Virus record (IMG/VR): IMGVR_UViG_3300042520_000262
Span: 1-25,524 of that record
Length of the DNA: 25,524 bases
From: a virus
Strand: one strand, 5' to 3'
Each line of letters opens with the position of its first letter. The first letter of the stretch is position 1. Below the pieces are notes generated by a model, which was not told the origin of the DNA, searched no databases, and worked only from the letters and a program-made list of their open reading frames with translations. The position numbers and the translations under genes were made by a program. Shown piece by piece: positions 5,557-13,850 of the stretch.

Positions 5557-6174
5557 TTATTTTGTTATTAAAAGTTGTGTTCTTACTACAGAATCGGTTG
5601 ATACTGATAACTGAACCGAAGTGAATAAATAGTTGTTAATAGTCGGGTCAAATGAAATACTTAATCCAGTACTTGTGCTTCCGAAGTTGTCTGAAAATGC
5701 ACTCGTTGCTCCACTTACTCTATTTTTCAAAAGTCCTCCAATTATCTCGTAAGTTCTGCGTGAACTGCCTCCTAATTGCGTTGCTGTAAAAGTTGTTGTT
5801 GATATTGCCGTCGAAGTCGCAAAATCATTTGAACTATTTACGTGCAATTTAACGATACAAGTCCCCGCAACTCCCGTTTTTAAAATTGATAAAGAATCTA
5901 AAGAAAAGTAATCGTTTGCACTAAATGTATTTGCAGGGATTAAAATACTGCTTCCTATTTGCGTTAATGTCGTAGTTCCTGTTACTGCGCTTGTAGGTGT
6001 TGAATCTTTAACCAAGTTAAAGTTTCTAGTATTTAACTGAGTTTGAATACTACTTGTAGCATCGTTAAAGGTATTTTGATTCTCGGTTTGATACCTTTTA
6101 CCTACACTGTCAGCAATATCAGCAGTAGTGTATGATTCTATTTGTCCTTTTTTTATTTTCTTTGTTCCGTTCAT
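5557..6174 (-). CDS. beta-rich appendage protein, putative receptor-binding component
   Basis: A 205-residue protein, rich in Thr, Ser, Asn and Gly with alternating hydrophobics. A polar N-terminal helix (residues 1-55, including KRYQTENQNTFNDATSSIQTQL) precedes a beta-sandwich-like domain (about 65-205) that ends in VQLSVSTDSVVRTQLLITK. It shares a TAATG stop/start junction with the large fibre gene upstream, so the two are co-translated. Composition and neighbours suggest a tail fibre tip or decoration protein; no specific family is recognised. Confidence 0.55.
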   Translation of the reverse strand: MNGTKKIKKGQIESYTTADIADSVGKRYQTENQNTFNDATSSIQTQLNTRNFNLVKDSTPTSAVTGTTTLTQIGSSILIPANTFSANDYFSLDSLSILKTGVAGTCIVKLHVNSSNDFATSTAISTTTFTATQLGGSSRRTYEIIGGLLKNRVSGATSAFSDNFGSTSTGLSISFDPTINNYLFTSVQLSVSTDSVVRTQLLITK

Positions 6175-8429
6175 TATGATGGTATTTTAATTATTGAAAA
6201 ATTCAAATCTGAAACCCTAACATCAGCCGACTGCGAGTTTTTCACAAACAACTCTAAATAGTCATTAGCTACTAAATCAATTACATATTGCGTACTGCCT
6301 GGGTGTTCTTGGTTAGCTGTTGATGTTCTAATAGTCATCTCTGAATTAGCTAGTATAGTTCCATTTTTAGCAACTCCAATACTAATGTTTTGATTACTAC
6401 TTCCTGACCTAACCGCCGTATTAATTGTTACTAAAAATGAAGTATTAAACGCTCCTGTATAAGTAAGTCTATTACTAGCGTGGTTAAATTTAGAGTTTGC
6501 CGTGTCTGCTGTTGTAGTACCTTGTGCCTTTAACCATACGTTAACATTTCCACCTCCTATGGTTGTATCGGTTCCGTTGTTAATCATATACATAAAACCA
6601 CGTGTTGCAGTATTAGCAATACCTACGCAGTTCACAAATAAAGCCTTATTTGAAGTATTTAAAACTCCACTTGTATAAGTTCCACCGCCACTAAAGTTAA
6701 TCGTATCTAAGATATATTTTTCATCGCTAACTGTTGCAGAGGTGCTAAAATTTACCCCTGTTTCGCCGCTACCAATAACAAAGGACGAATAAATAATTCT
6801 TAACCTACGGCTTACAGTACAAGTAGATAATATATTGATTGCAGTAGTTCCAGTTGCAGTATTAAATAAGGAGTTACTAAATCCAATAGTACCAATAGTA
6901 CCGTCAAAGTTAAAACCGCCACTATTTAAAAATGCACAATCACTCATTACAAAGTTAGCGTAATCTTTAATCGTTCCACCGCTTGTGCAATTAAGTAAAT
7001 TAACCCCGAACCAATCCAAAGCCGTGGTGGTTATGTCGCCTTGTAAATCAAAAACTAAAGCGTGAGTAAATGATATACTTCTAATCGGTAAAGAATAAGT
7101 AGAAGTAATTAAAGCAGTAGCACCACTTAAACCCGTTGAACTAATTGAGCAATTCTCTGAACTCCAACCAACTATTACAGTATTTTGACCACAGACTAAA
7201 CGTGAGCCTAGTAGGTCAATATGTTTTAAAAATAAGTAGGTATAGTTTGCAACTAAAGTAATCACTCCACTTACAGGAGTAGGTAAATCAGTTAGGTCAT
7301 TAACTTCTATAAATTCTGCGTGGTTGCTTTCATAATCAAAGGCATCTATTTCAGCTTTGGTATAATAGTCTAATACTCCAGCCACTACAGGCGTATAAAT
7401 AATATTAATTTTATCGCCACTTTCTAAAGTATCGGCAATAGTTAAAGTTGTAGTTACAAAAGAGTATTGCGAACTATTTAATTCTTGACCATTTACAAAA
7501 ACTGCATAGATTGCACTCGGTGTACTAGATAGCGTAAAATCTTGCGAACTTGTAAAGCTAAACTCTTGACGTGTTAAAGGTGCGCCAGCGCTTCCACCTT
7601 CAGCATACCCAAAGAATAATTTTGCTCCATTTGTTTGCGCCCTTGCTAAATCGCCTTCAATACCTCCTCCGTTATTGGTTTGCATTGATTTAGGCGCCCA
7701 AATTACGGCTGTATTTGTTGGGAAAAAGTTTGCGTAATCGTTGCCCGTTGTAGTTCCAATAGTTCCGTAGATTTCAAAGCGACCTGATGCACTTGTTCCA
7801 AAATTGTTTCCCGTCGCGCTTAATAGGATATTTCTTGTTTTTACAATTCCAGTAAAACCCGCAAAACAACCGTTTCCAAATGTGCAATTACCTAAAACAA
7901 CGTTGCAATTTGCACTTTGAAAAGAAGAAGCCCCAAAAGTGCAATCGCCTAAAACGTGATTTCCGCTATTAGGGTAAAACGCATAACCTCCAAATGTTGT
8001 AATTAGTCCTAATTCATCAATTATACTTGCTTTTGAGCCTCCTATAGCTAAAAAACCAATCAACAAATCAAAACTACTACCATTCGGAACGGTAAACCAA
8101 AATGTACCATTTGAAAAACTTTCATTTGTAATAGTGGCACTTGTGAACGTTCTAATATAAGCGCTTGCAGTTGCTAAATTGGTAAAGAAGTCGCCTGCTT
8201 TATCGACTATTTTAATAAGTCCTAAAGTTGCGCTTCCACCCGTTGCGCTTACAATAGGATTTAAAGGGTCGGTATTGTCTACGGTTACGTTAGTGCCAGC
8301 TACAACGCTTTCTAACTTACTATTATATAGTTCGGTTGTATTATCGTTTGTTTTTTGTTGCGATAGTCTTAAAGTATCGCCTGTTCCATCGTTTGCACTT
8401 GCGCCTACGTTAATTATTTGTTGTGCCAT
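6174..8429 (-). CDS. large tail fibre / receptor-binding protein with beta-helix and jelly-roll-like domains
   Basis: A 751-residue adhesion-type protein. The N terminus holds NDGTGDTLR (residues 13-21), a motif at the start of many phage baseplate or fibre proteins, followed by a helix and a short AGTNVTVDNTDPLNPIVSA domain often found in fibres. Residues about 150-200 show CTFG-type repeats (VLGDCTFG, VLGNCTFG) expected of a right-handed beta-helix. A second beta-helix-like region covers about 400-620. The last 110 residues (FNTSFLVTINTAV to IIKIPS) look like a C1q/TNF-type jelly roll. It is likely to bind the host surface. Domain limits are estimates. Confidence 0.75.
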   Translation of the reverse strand: MAQQIINVGASANDGTGDTLRLSQQKTNDNTTELYNSKLESVVAGTNVTVDNTDPLNPIVSATGGSATLGLIKIVDKAGDFFTNLATASAYIRTFTSATITNESFSNGTFWFTVPNGSSFDLLIGFLAIGGSKASIIDELGLITTFGGYAFYPNSGNHVLGDCTFGASSFQSANCNVVLGNCTFGNGCFAGFTGIVKTRNILLSATGNNFGTSASGRFEIYGTIGTTTGNDYANFFPTNTAVIWAPKSMQTNNGGGIEGDLARAQTNGAKLFFGYAEGGSAGAPLTRQEFSFTSSQDFTLSSTPSAIYAVFVNGQELNSSQYSFVTTTLTIADTLESGDKINIIYTPVVAGVLDYYTKAEIDAFDYESNHAEFIEVNDLTDLPTPVSGVITLVANYTYLFLKHIDLLGSRLVCGQNTVIVGWSSENCSISSTGLSGATALITSTYSLPIRSISFTHALVFDLQGDITTTALDWFGVNLLNCTSGGTIKDYANFVMSDCAFLNSGGFNFDGTIGTIGFSNSLFNTATGTTAINILSTCTVSRRLRIIYSSFVIGSGETGVNFSTSATVSDEKYILDTINFSGGGTYTSGVLNTSNKALFVNCVGIANTATRGFMYMINNGTDTTIGGGNVNVWLKAQGTTTADTANSKFNHASNRLTYTGAFNTSFLVTINTAVRSGSSNQNISIGVAKNGTILANSEMTIRTSTANQEHPGSTQYVIDLVANDYLELFVKNSQSADVRVSDLNFSIIKIPS

Positions 8430-8520
8430 TTTTCTTTAAATAGATTTCTAATTTTGCAATAGTCTTTTTAGCCTCACGCTCTTGTTTTTCTTTAGAATCC
8501 GAAGTCTTGGTCGTTGTCAT
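8410..8520 (-). CDS. 36-residue charged helical peptide, possible small gene
   Basis: A reading frame MTTTKTSDSKEKQ... ending KNGTTNN. It begins 29 bases inside the end of the connector-like gene and stops 20 bases inside the fibre gene, bridging the 62-base gap. The sequence is Lys/Glu-rich with a helix (EREAKKTIAKLEIYLKK). The ATG and the double overlap are suggestive. Low complexity and short length leave real doubt. Confidence 0.4.
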   Translation of the reverse strand: MTTTKTSDSKEKQEREAKKTIAKLEIYLKKNGTTNN

Positions 8521-9049
8521 TATCGCTTTTATTTCGTTTATTACTATGATTTATACCCTCAAAAAACCAACTTCCAGTACTTTGCTTACGTGCGGGAACT
8601 ACCGTCCCTGATACATAAGAATAATACTCAGGTATTCTGTTTAAAGATAACCATTTTTCCATCCTTTGCATATACATTTCAGCCTTTACTCTTTGATTTT
8701 CAACTAAAAAATCTACTTCATTTTTATCAATAGCGGTTCCGTTGTTTGGAGTGTGTTTATAAATCCCTCCATTACTAACGTGGTACGCCCCGATTTTAAG
8801 ATATTCCATTGCGCTTTGATGGATTAAAAAAGGCGTAATATACTTTGTATGCAGTATAAGATAATCGCCTGTTAAATCGCCATTTTCAAAGTCTGTTTTT
8901 ATCTTTTCGTATAGCGTTTCGCCTAAACTTTCTTCTAATTTAGATATTTGAGCATCTATAATACAAAATTTGTATCTATCTACATCAATATTACCACCCA
9001 ATAGAGTACTTTCTGTTATTTGGTTGTCTGTTAATAGTATCGTTTCCAT
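8492..9049 (-). CDS. putative head-tail connector protein
   Basis: A 185-residue, mostly helical protein starting METILLTDNQITESTLLGGNIDVDRYKF. The helix IDAQISKLEESLGETLYEKI and a later FLVENQRVKAEMYMQRMEKWL helix fit the general form of head-completion adaptors (HK97 gp6-like). It follows the portal gene with a one-base TAATG overlap. The C terminus is polar and Asn/Asp-rich. A DUF6712-type assignment is possible from memory. The adaptor role is inferred from position and shape. Confidence 0.55.
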   Translation of the reverse strand: METILLTDNQITESTLLGGNIDVDRYKFCIIDAQISKLEESLGETLYEKIKTDFENGDLTGDYLILHTKYITPFLIHQSAMEYLKIGAYHVSNGGIYKHTPNNGTAIDKNEVDFLVENQRVKAEMYMQRMEKWLSLNRIPEYYSYVSGTVVPARKQSTGSWFFEGINHSNKRNKSDNDNDQDFGF

Positions 9050-10737
9050 TAGTTTTGAGGTTTTAAATATCCATTATTTGGCATATCGTTTGGCATTTTA
9101 GCTACTAAAGCATCGTTTTGCTCAAAGTTCGCCTCTTTTCTTAGTGACGGGTCAAGTTCGTTAAGTAGTTCACGTGCCTTTTTTGCCGTAATTTTATCGT
9201 TATTTTTCTTAATGTATATGTTTCTCATAAAGAAATGGCGACATCTGGGACCGCCTTTAAAAAGCCAGACTGAGTACTTATCCGAACCCTCTGGACCGAA
9301 TCCTTTATTAACTGCTTTATTACCCGCAGCAATTAAATCTTCTTTACGATACATTAAATTAGCTTGCATCATTTTACGGCAAAATTCTCTTTCTGGGTTT
9401 GGATTACCGGCATAAGAATAACGAATTTTAAATAATGTTGTATCTTGTTCGCTATCTCTTTCAGGGAAGTTAGAAGGCGCATAAGCTAATTTAAAGGACG
9501 TTTCTGTAATTGGGTCATCGTTATTCGATTCCCTAGAGTCTATCAATTCCCACTCGTCTAAATCTATTGATTCGCCTAAGCCTACTAACTCATCGGCTAA
9601 AATATCGTCTGTATGTTCGTGGTTACTTTGTGCGCTTAATTGCGTAGGTTGTACTTCAACTGCCTTTGTTCTTAACGGTATAAAATCCAAATCAATACTA
9701 ATACCGCAAGCGTTAAAGATTTCCATTAAGCCGTCAAGTATTGTTTCTTTTTTTGGTTGGATAACATTAATCATTAACTCATCAAAAGCTACTTGCATTT
9801 CGTCTGCATTATTTCCGAATCCTGTATTGTCTTTTATACCGAATAAGATAGGACTTACAACTCTATGCGATAACATAATTTTTTGAGTTGCTTCCGAACT
9901 TAAAAACTCGTATTGTTTATGCGCTTCGTTAACCTCTAAGGTTTCAATTGTAATAGCGTTTTCTTTGTTGTCGTTGTACGCTAAAACAAAACTATTACTA
10001 TTATTAGAACCAGCTAGGTTTTCACGATAACTAGCCATTGTTTCTCTTTTCTGCTCATCAGTTCTATCAGCACCATCATTTATATTAATGATATGTCCAA
10101 AGGATAATCCGTTTTGGATATGTTTTACGCAAAAATTACCTATTTCCTCTTCTAGTTTTGCATAAGGCAAAGACGAAATATAAGACGGGTCTGAATAGTA
10201 ATTTTTGCCTACTTGGTAATCTTTAAAGATATAGATTGCACTTCCGCTCTTAGGTATTTTAGTTAAGTCTAAGGCATCAATAGGTAAAGGCTCATACTTT
10301 CTAGTGTCTGCAAAATTACGTGAATACCAATAAAGATTAATATCGCCGTCCTCATTCATTTTATTGGGTGCGATTGTATTCTTAGGTACGTGCTTAATTT
10401 GCTTTAATTTACCTTTATCAAATATAACCTCAGCGGACGATTCCCCAAATAACTCGAAATCGTGGCAAATGTTTTTTAAATCCTTTTTGCTAATGATTGA
10501 TAACACTGTTGCAAATTGGATAGGTTTAATCGATTGTTGTTTAGAAGTCAATCCTTTACCATAAATGAACTGAGAATAGGCGTCTATAATCGCCCTATTG
10601 GTTGGACTGCCGTTATAACGGTCTATAATTTCTTGATAAAAGCTGTTTTTATCGCCATTTAAAACGAAGTCTTTAGAGGCTACTTCTTTAATCTCAGGTC
10701 TGAAGTAGTTGCTTAGTTGTAATTTTTCTAGTATCAT
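9049..10737 (-). CDS. portal protein with C-terminal minor-head-like extension
   Basis: A 562-residue portal, the dodecameric ring through which DNA enters the head. The first 350 residues show the portal pattern: NRAIIDAYSQFIYGKGL, then the clip/stem region, and SHRVVSPILFGIKDNTGFGNNADEM, a typical portal segment. About residues 360-430 are acidic and probably disordered. The last 130 residues form a separate domain with EFCRKMM, GPEGSDKYSVWLFKGGPRCRHFF, resembling the C-terminal Cys/His region of Mu F / SPP1 gp7-like minor head proteins. Its ATG overlaps the preceding stop as ATGA. Confidence 0.82.
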   Translation of the reverse strand: MILEKLQLSNYFRPEIKEVASKDFVLNGDKNSFYQEIIDRYNGSPTNRAIIDAYSQFIYGKGLTSKQQSIKPIQFATVLSIISKKDLKNICHDFELFGESSAEVIFDKGKLKQIKHVPKNTIAPNKMNEDGDINLYWYSRNFADTRKYEPLPIDALDLTKIPKSGSAIYIFKDYQVGKNYYSDPSYISSLPYAKLEEEIGNFCVKHIQNGLSFGHIININDGADRTDEQKRETMASYRENLAGSNNSNSFVLAYNDNKENAITIETLEVNEAHKQYEFLSSEATQKIMLSHRVVSPILFGIKDNTGFGNNADEMQVAFDELMINVIQPKKETILDGLMEIFNACGISIDLDFIPLRTKAVEVQPTQLSAQSNHEHTDDILADELVGLGESIDLDEWELIDSRESNNDDPITETSFKLAYAPSNFPERDSEQDTTLFKIRYSYAGNPNPEREFCRKMMQANLMYRKEDLIAAGNKAVNKGFGPEGSDKYSVWLFKGGPRCRHFFMRNIYIKKNNDKITAKKARELLNELDPSLRKEANFEQNDALVAKMPNDMPNNGYLKPQN

Positions 10738-10997
10738 ATATTTTCAGTTGCATACGCTTTACCTCTATAAAGCAAAACGTCGTTAGTATCGTAAACTTCA
10801 AACTCAAAACTTTGCCCCTCAGTCATTGTGTGTGTAAATGTAGCGGTTAAATATCCGTTTACATTCGTGCAAGTTAAGTTGTGAGTTGTTTCTGTTTGCC
10901 TTAATTCATTCCTTAAAATCATAGTTGCAGTACTCACGTATTCACGTGGTATAATTTGCAAGGTGTGAGTTGTATCGGTTGGATCAAATATCTTCAT
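10734..10997 (-). CDS. 87-residue beta-rich structural hypothetical protein
   Basis: I choose the ATG at 10997 (MKIFDPTDTTHTLQII). The longer frame uses a GTG at 11045 that lies inside the terminator stem and would encode an odd Lys-rich leader. The protein is predicted all-beta (TLQIIPREY, ATMILRNEL, GYLTATFTHTM, FEFEVYD, VLLYRGKAYATE), like a small immunoglobulin or decoration fold. It is coupled to the portal gene by a 4-base ATGA overlap. Function unknown; a head or tail decoration role is plausible. Confidence 0.6.
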   Translation of the reverse strand: MKIFDPTDTTHTLQIIPREYVSTATMILRNELRQTETTHNLTCTNVNGYLTATFTHTMTEGQSFEFEVYDTNDVLLYRGKAYATENI

Positions 10998-11034
10998 ATC
11001 TATTAAACGCTTTTTTATCGGTTTGGTATCAAAT

Positions 11035-11060
11035 AAAAAACCCACCTATTAAAGTGGGTT
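11035..11060 (-). terminator. intrinsic terminator after the tail tube gene
   Basis: On the minus strand AACCCAC (11060-11054) pairs with GTGGGTT (11045-11039) around an 8-base loop, followed by TTTTTTATTT. It lies 26 bases past the stop codon of the 172-residue gene. The stem overlaps the alternative GTG start of the next frame, which argues for the later ATG. Confidence 0.8.
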
Positions 11061-11085
11061 TGATAAGATTGTTTCCTCCTTTCTT

Positions 11086-11604
11086 TTAAGGCGTTACTAC
11101 ATCGTTTGAAATTAAAGCCAATAAGGCAGTTTTTGCCGAACTAGATAAGAACGGAGCAAAGATTTTATCTTTTGCTTCCAAGGCTACTGTATATCCGCTA
11201 ACCTCAGTACTCATTACCGAAGTTGTAGCGTCCATACCACTATCAATACCCACTACTTTAACATTTCCGTTGTAGTCAGTTACAAATGCAACTACGCGTC
11301 CATAAAGTAAAGATTGTAATTCCACTTCTGTTTCTTTACCTAACTTTTGTAAATTCAAGGCTAATGCTTGAACTATCTCAGTAGTTCGGTTATCAGTATT
11401 TACAGTTGCAGTTTCGATTAATGAATTACCCGCTCCTTTTACTTCATATCTGAAAACCTCAGTTAAAGCAACTGGTAAAGTAGCGATTTCTTGAGCCGTA
11501 ACAGTGTAAGTCGTACCATCGTAAACCGCAAAATCTACGTATTTTATCCCTGTTCTTGAATCCTTACAAGATAAGGTTCTACCTTTTAATATATCACAAG
11601 CCAT
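11086..11604 (-). CDS. putative major tail tube protein
   Basis: A 172-residue protein that starts MACDILKGRTLSCKDSRTGIKYVDFAVY. This N terminus is one I recognise from Bacteroidetes phage structural proteins. The rest is beta-rich (FRYEVKGAGNSLIETATV, LYGRVVAFVTDYNGNVKVVGID, GYTVALEAKDKIFAPFL), as in tail tube folds. The gene is isolated between two strong terminators, immediately after the major capsid gene, which suggests high separate expression expected of a major structural protein. Tube versus head decoration cannot be settled from sequence. Confidence 0.6.
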   Translation of the reverse strand: MACDILKGRTLSCKDSRTGIKYVDFAVYDGTTYTVTAQEIATLPVALTEVFRYEVKGAGNSLIETATVNTDNRTTEIVQALALNLQKLGKETEVELQSLLYGRVVAFVTDYNGNVKVVGIDSGMDATTSVMSTEVSGYTVALEAKDKIFAPFLSSSAKTALLALISNDVVTP

Positions 11605-11616
11605 ATTTATACTTTA

Positions 11617-11644
11617 TTAAAAACCGCCCTATTTAAAGAGCGGT
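11617..11644 (-). terminator. intrinsic terminator after the major capsid gene
   Basis: On the minus strand ACCGCTCT (11644-11637) pairs with AGGGCGGT (11630-11623), an 8-bp stem with one G-U pair, followed by TTTTTAAT. On the plus strand the same position is a C-A mismatch, so the hairpin is built for minus-strand RNA. It sits 12 bases past the capsid stop codon. Confidence 0.8.
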
Positions 11645-11655
11645 CTTGATTAATA

Positions 11656-12678
11656 TTATCCTACGTATAGTACGTTGAATTTTTGATTAACAACGTGAGC
11701 GGCTAATGTCATATTGTGTTTGATAAACATATCCTCTCTGTTGTTAGCAATTTTATCTAACTGCATTAAGTTAATATCAGACGCTAAATCAGTTGCCCAA
11801 ATCAAATGAGACTTTAAAGCACATACTACAACATTCTCAGGAACTGGTACGAACTCAATTCTCAATCCATTAAAAAAGAAGTTTTGAGCCGAGGCATCAA
11901 TATCAAATGGCTTGTTAAAGTCAGATACCACATTGTTAGCTGCGATAATAAACTGCTTATGAGAACGTGGAGCGTATAAGATTGGTTGCTCAGTACCAGC
12001 TAATGTAGCAGCAGGAATAGCAGCAAAAATCTTATCATACTCGGCTTTGATATTAGAAGCAGTAATAGTTGTTCCAGCTACTTTAATTCTAGTACCTACT
12101 CCAGCAGTTGCAGTAGCGTTAGAATCGTTGTAAATCATTTTAACTAAAACACCATCAGTTTGCGCAGCGGTCAAAGCGGCAACAGCAGTTTTTTCAGCAG
12201 CACCAACTTGGTTATTAGCAGTTCCAGCAGTTAAAGCAGCAACGGCAGTTTTAGTAGCGGCTTTTGCACCGTTCCAAAATTCAAACTCAGCAGCTAAAGA
12301 TACTTGTTTAGCGTAAAGTCCACCAATAACAAGTTGCTCAAATTCTGAACTCATAACCTCCCACGCACCCGCTTTCATATCTCTTTTAAAACGAGAAAAA
12401 CGTAAAGAGTTAGGGTCAAACTCTTGGTAAAATTGTACTTTAGTTGGAGTAACAACTACGTCAAAAGCAGTTAAAGAACCCGCACTTGTTGGAACTCCAC
12501 TTGTGTACGCTTGTAATGTTGCGCTTGCAGTAGATTCTGTAAAGATAGTTTCTGCTTTTACATCAGTTTCAAATGTAACTAAAGACTTCGCAATAGTTTG
12601 ATTTTCAAATAATAATTCTTCCGTAATCGGTTCAGCAGCTACACCTCTGTAAGCTACTACGTTGTAAGTAATTGGCAT
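11656..12678 (-). CDS. major capsid protein (HK97-fold type)
   Basis: A 340-residue protein. The N-terminal arm (residues 1-75) ends before a beta region. The middle (FYQEFDPNSLRFSRFKRDMKAGAWEVMSSEFEQLVI) fits the spine helix and P-domain of capsid proteins. The C-terminal half (ILYAPRSHKQFIIAANN, GLRIEFVPVPENVVVCALKSHLIWATDL, MTLAAHVVNQKFNVLYVG) is the usual capsid ending. It is 11 bases downstream of the XkdF-type protease/scaffold gene, the standard arrangement. An imperfect duplication, TAVAALTA about residues 144-151 and 164-171, lies in an Ala/Thr-rich insertion. No N-terminal delta domain is visible, so scaffolding is probably supplied by the protease C terminus. Confidence 0.82.
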   Translation of the reverse strand: MPITYNVVAYRGVAAEPITEELLFENQTIAKSLVTFETDVKAETIFTESTASATLQAYTSGVPTSAGSLTAFDVVVTPTKVQFYQEFDPNSLRFSRFKRDMKAGAWEVMSSEFEQLVIGGLYAKQVSLAAEFEFWNGAKAATKTAVAALTAGTANNQVGAAEKTAVAALTAAQTDGVLVKMIYNDSNATATAGVGTRIKVAGTTITASNIKAEYDKIFAAIPAATLAGTEQPILYAPRSHKQFIIAANNVVSDFNKPFDIDASAQNFFFNGLRIEFVPVPENVVVCALKSHLIWATDLASDINLMQLDKIANNREDMFIKHNMTLAAHVVNQKFNVLYVG

Positions 12679-12689
12679 AATTTATTGTT

Positions 12690-13769
12690 TTATTTGGTTA
12701 GTCTAAATTTTTCTAAAGCAGTCATTTCTTCAAATGATTTTTCTTTAGCTGGTTTGTTTTTTGTTAAAGAAATTACTTCTTTTTGTTCTTCCATTTTAGC
12801 TTCAAAATCGGCTTTCAATTCCATTTTTAAAGACTCTAATTGTTTTCCGAACTCTTGCGCTAATTGGTAGAATATCTCTTGAGTGTGTTTCTCAGATTTC
12901 ACTCCATTAGGCTTAGCTTCTTCAAGTTCCGCTGGCATTTCTTCTTCTACTTCTTCAGCCTTGGCTTCTGAAAGTTCAGATACTAAACCACCTGCAACAG
13001 TTAAAGTCATTCCATTTTCTAAAATGTACTCGCCATCAGGTAAAGGCATAGCTTCGCCGTTTTCATTTTTGATAGTTAGCGGTAATCCAACTGCTAATGT
13101 ATCGCCCTCAAAGTCAATGCTTACCGCACCATCTTGGGTTTTAACGCTTCCAAGTTCTACTTTGCTTTTAGTTAGTGAAGCAAAGCCCTCCTTAATTGCG
13201 CTTAAAATTAAATCTACATTCATATTCTCGGTTTTTAAATTAATACGTTCTAGGTCGAAAAAGCCATCTATGCTAAATCCTTTTACTTTGCCAGTCTTTA
13301 CAAAGTCATTCCATACTTCATCATTATTCACTTTCATACTTGCGAACCAAGTTCCAACAGGTTCATTTAATCCATAGTGAACTGATTTATCTGTTTCGCT
13401 TTCTTTTATCCAACTTTCGACAAAGGTTACATCTTTTATCACTTGCTTTTCGTCGTGTTCTAAAGTCGATTGGCTTTGATAACCTTGCTCGAAAAAGTTC
13501 TCCATTGATAGCCTAATTGTTTCAGCTGAGAAAACAATATTAAACTCTTTGCCGTTTTGATTTCTGTAAACGGGCTTATTTGGTATTAAAACCGCACCCA
13601 ATAGGATACGCTTTTCAGTATCAATGGCTTTAAGTTGGATTTCTTTTTGTTCAGATAAAGCAATAAATTCAGACTCCATAGCGGGACTTTCCACTAAGGA
13701 TATGCCGAATACTCCATCCGTTTCTTCTTTATTAAAAACTACTTCGTATGTATCTATCATTTCTTGCAT
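12690..13769 (-). CDS. prohead protease/scaffold, XkdF-like (S78_2 family)
   Basis: A 359-residue protein. The first 180 residues match the XkdF-like phage serine protease pattern: ESPAM, LLGAVLIPNKPVYR, then LEHD (H105, candidate catalytic His), VESWIKES (E118) and KGFSIDGFF (S167, candidate nucleophile). The C-terminal third is acidic and helical (EAKAEEVEEEMPAELEE, then KQLESLKMELKADFEAKMEEQKE), typical of an internal scaffold that the protease removes. It lies directly upstream of the capsid gene. The XkdF family is less studied than S78, so catalytic residues are inferred. Confidence 0.8.
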   Translation of the reverse strand: MQEMIDTYEVVFNKEETDGVFGISLVESPAMESEFIALSEQKEIQLKAIDTEKRILLGAVLIPNKPVYRNQNGKEFNIVFSAETIRLSMENFFEQGYQSQSTLEHDEKQVIKDVTFVESWIKESETDKSVHYGLNEPVGTWFASMKVNNDEVWNDFVKTGKVKGFSIDGFFDLERINLKTENMNVDLILSAIKEGFASLTKSKVELGSVKTQDGAVSIDFEGDTLAVGLPLTIKNENGEAMPLPDGEYILENGMTLTVAGGLVSELSEAKAEEVEEEMPAELEEAKPNGVKSEKHTQEIFYQLAQEFGKQLESLKMELKADFEAKMEEQKEVISLTKNKPAKEKSFEEMTALEKFRLTK

Positions 13770-13810
13770 TTATTATATAACTAGTTTTTTTGTTTTTGGT
13801 ATCATTAAGG

Positions 13811-13846
13811 AAAAAAACCCTCGCTAATAAATAACGAGGGTTTTTT
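13811..13846 (-). terminator. bidirectional-looking terminator after the tape measure gene
   Basis: CCCTCG (13818-13823) pairs with CGAGGG (13835-13840), extended by A/T pairs on both sides. On the minus strand the stem is followed by a run of seven T. It lies 5 bases past the tape measure stop codon at 13851. The 42 bases from here to the protease ATG hold no TAnnTTTG element. Confidence 0.82.
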
Positions 13847-13850
13847 AATT

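Noticed and set aside
8179-8733. two plus-strand frames near the fibre and connector genes
   Set aside because: Both are antisense to better supported minus-strand genes and show no domains.
10998-11045. N-terminal extension of the 87-residue protein
   Set aside because: It starts with GTG inside a terminator stem.
11075-11080. strong Shine-Dalgarno sequence AGGAGG on the minus strand
   Set aside because: No start codon follows at a usable distance, and Bacteroidetes rarely use such sites.
12883-13377. 164-codon plus-strand frame
   Set aside because: Antisense to the prohead protease/scaffold gene; Ser-rich and without recognisable domains.
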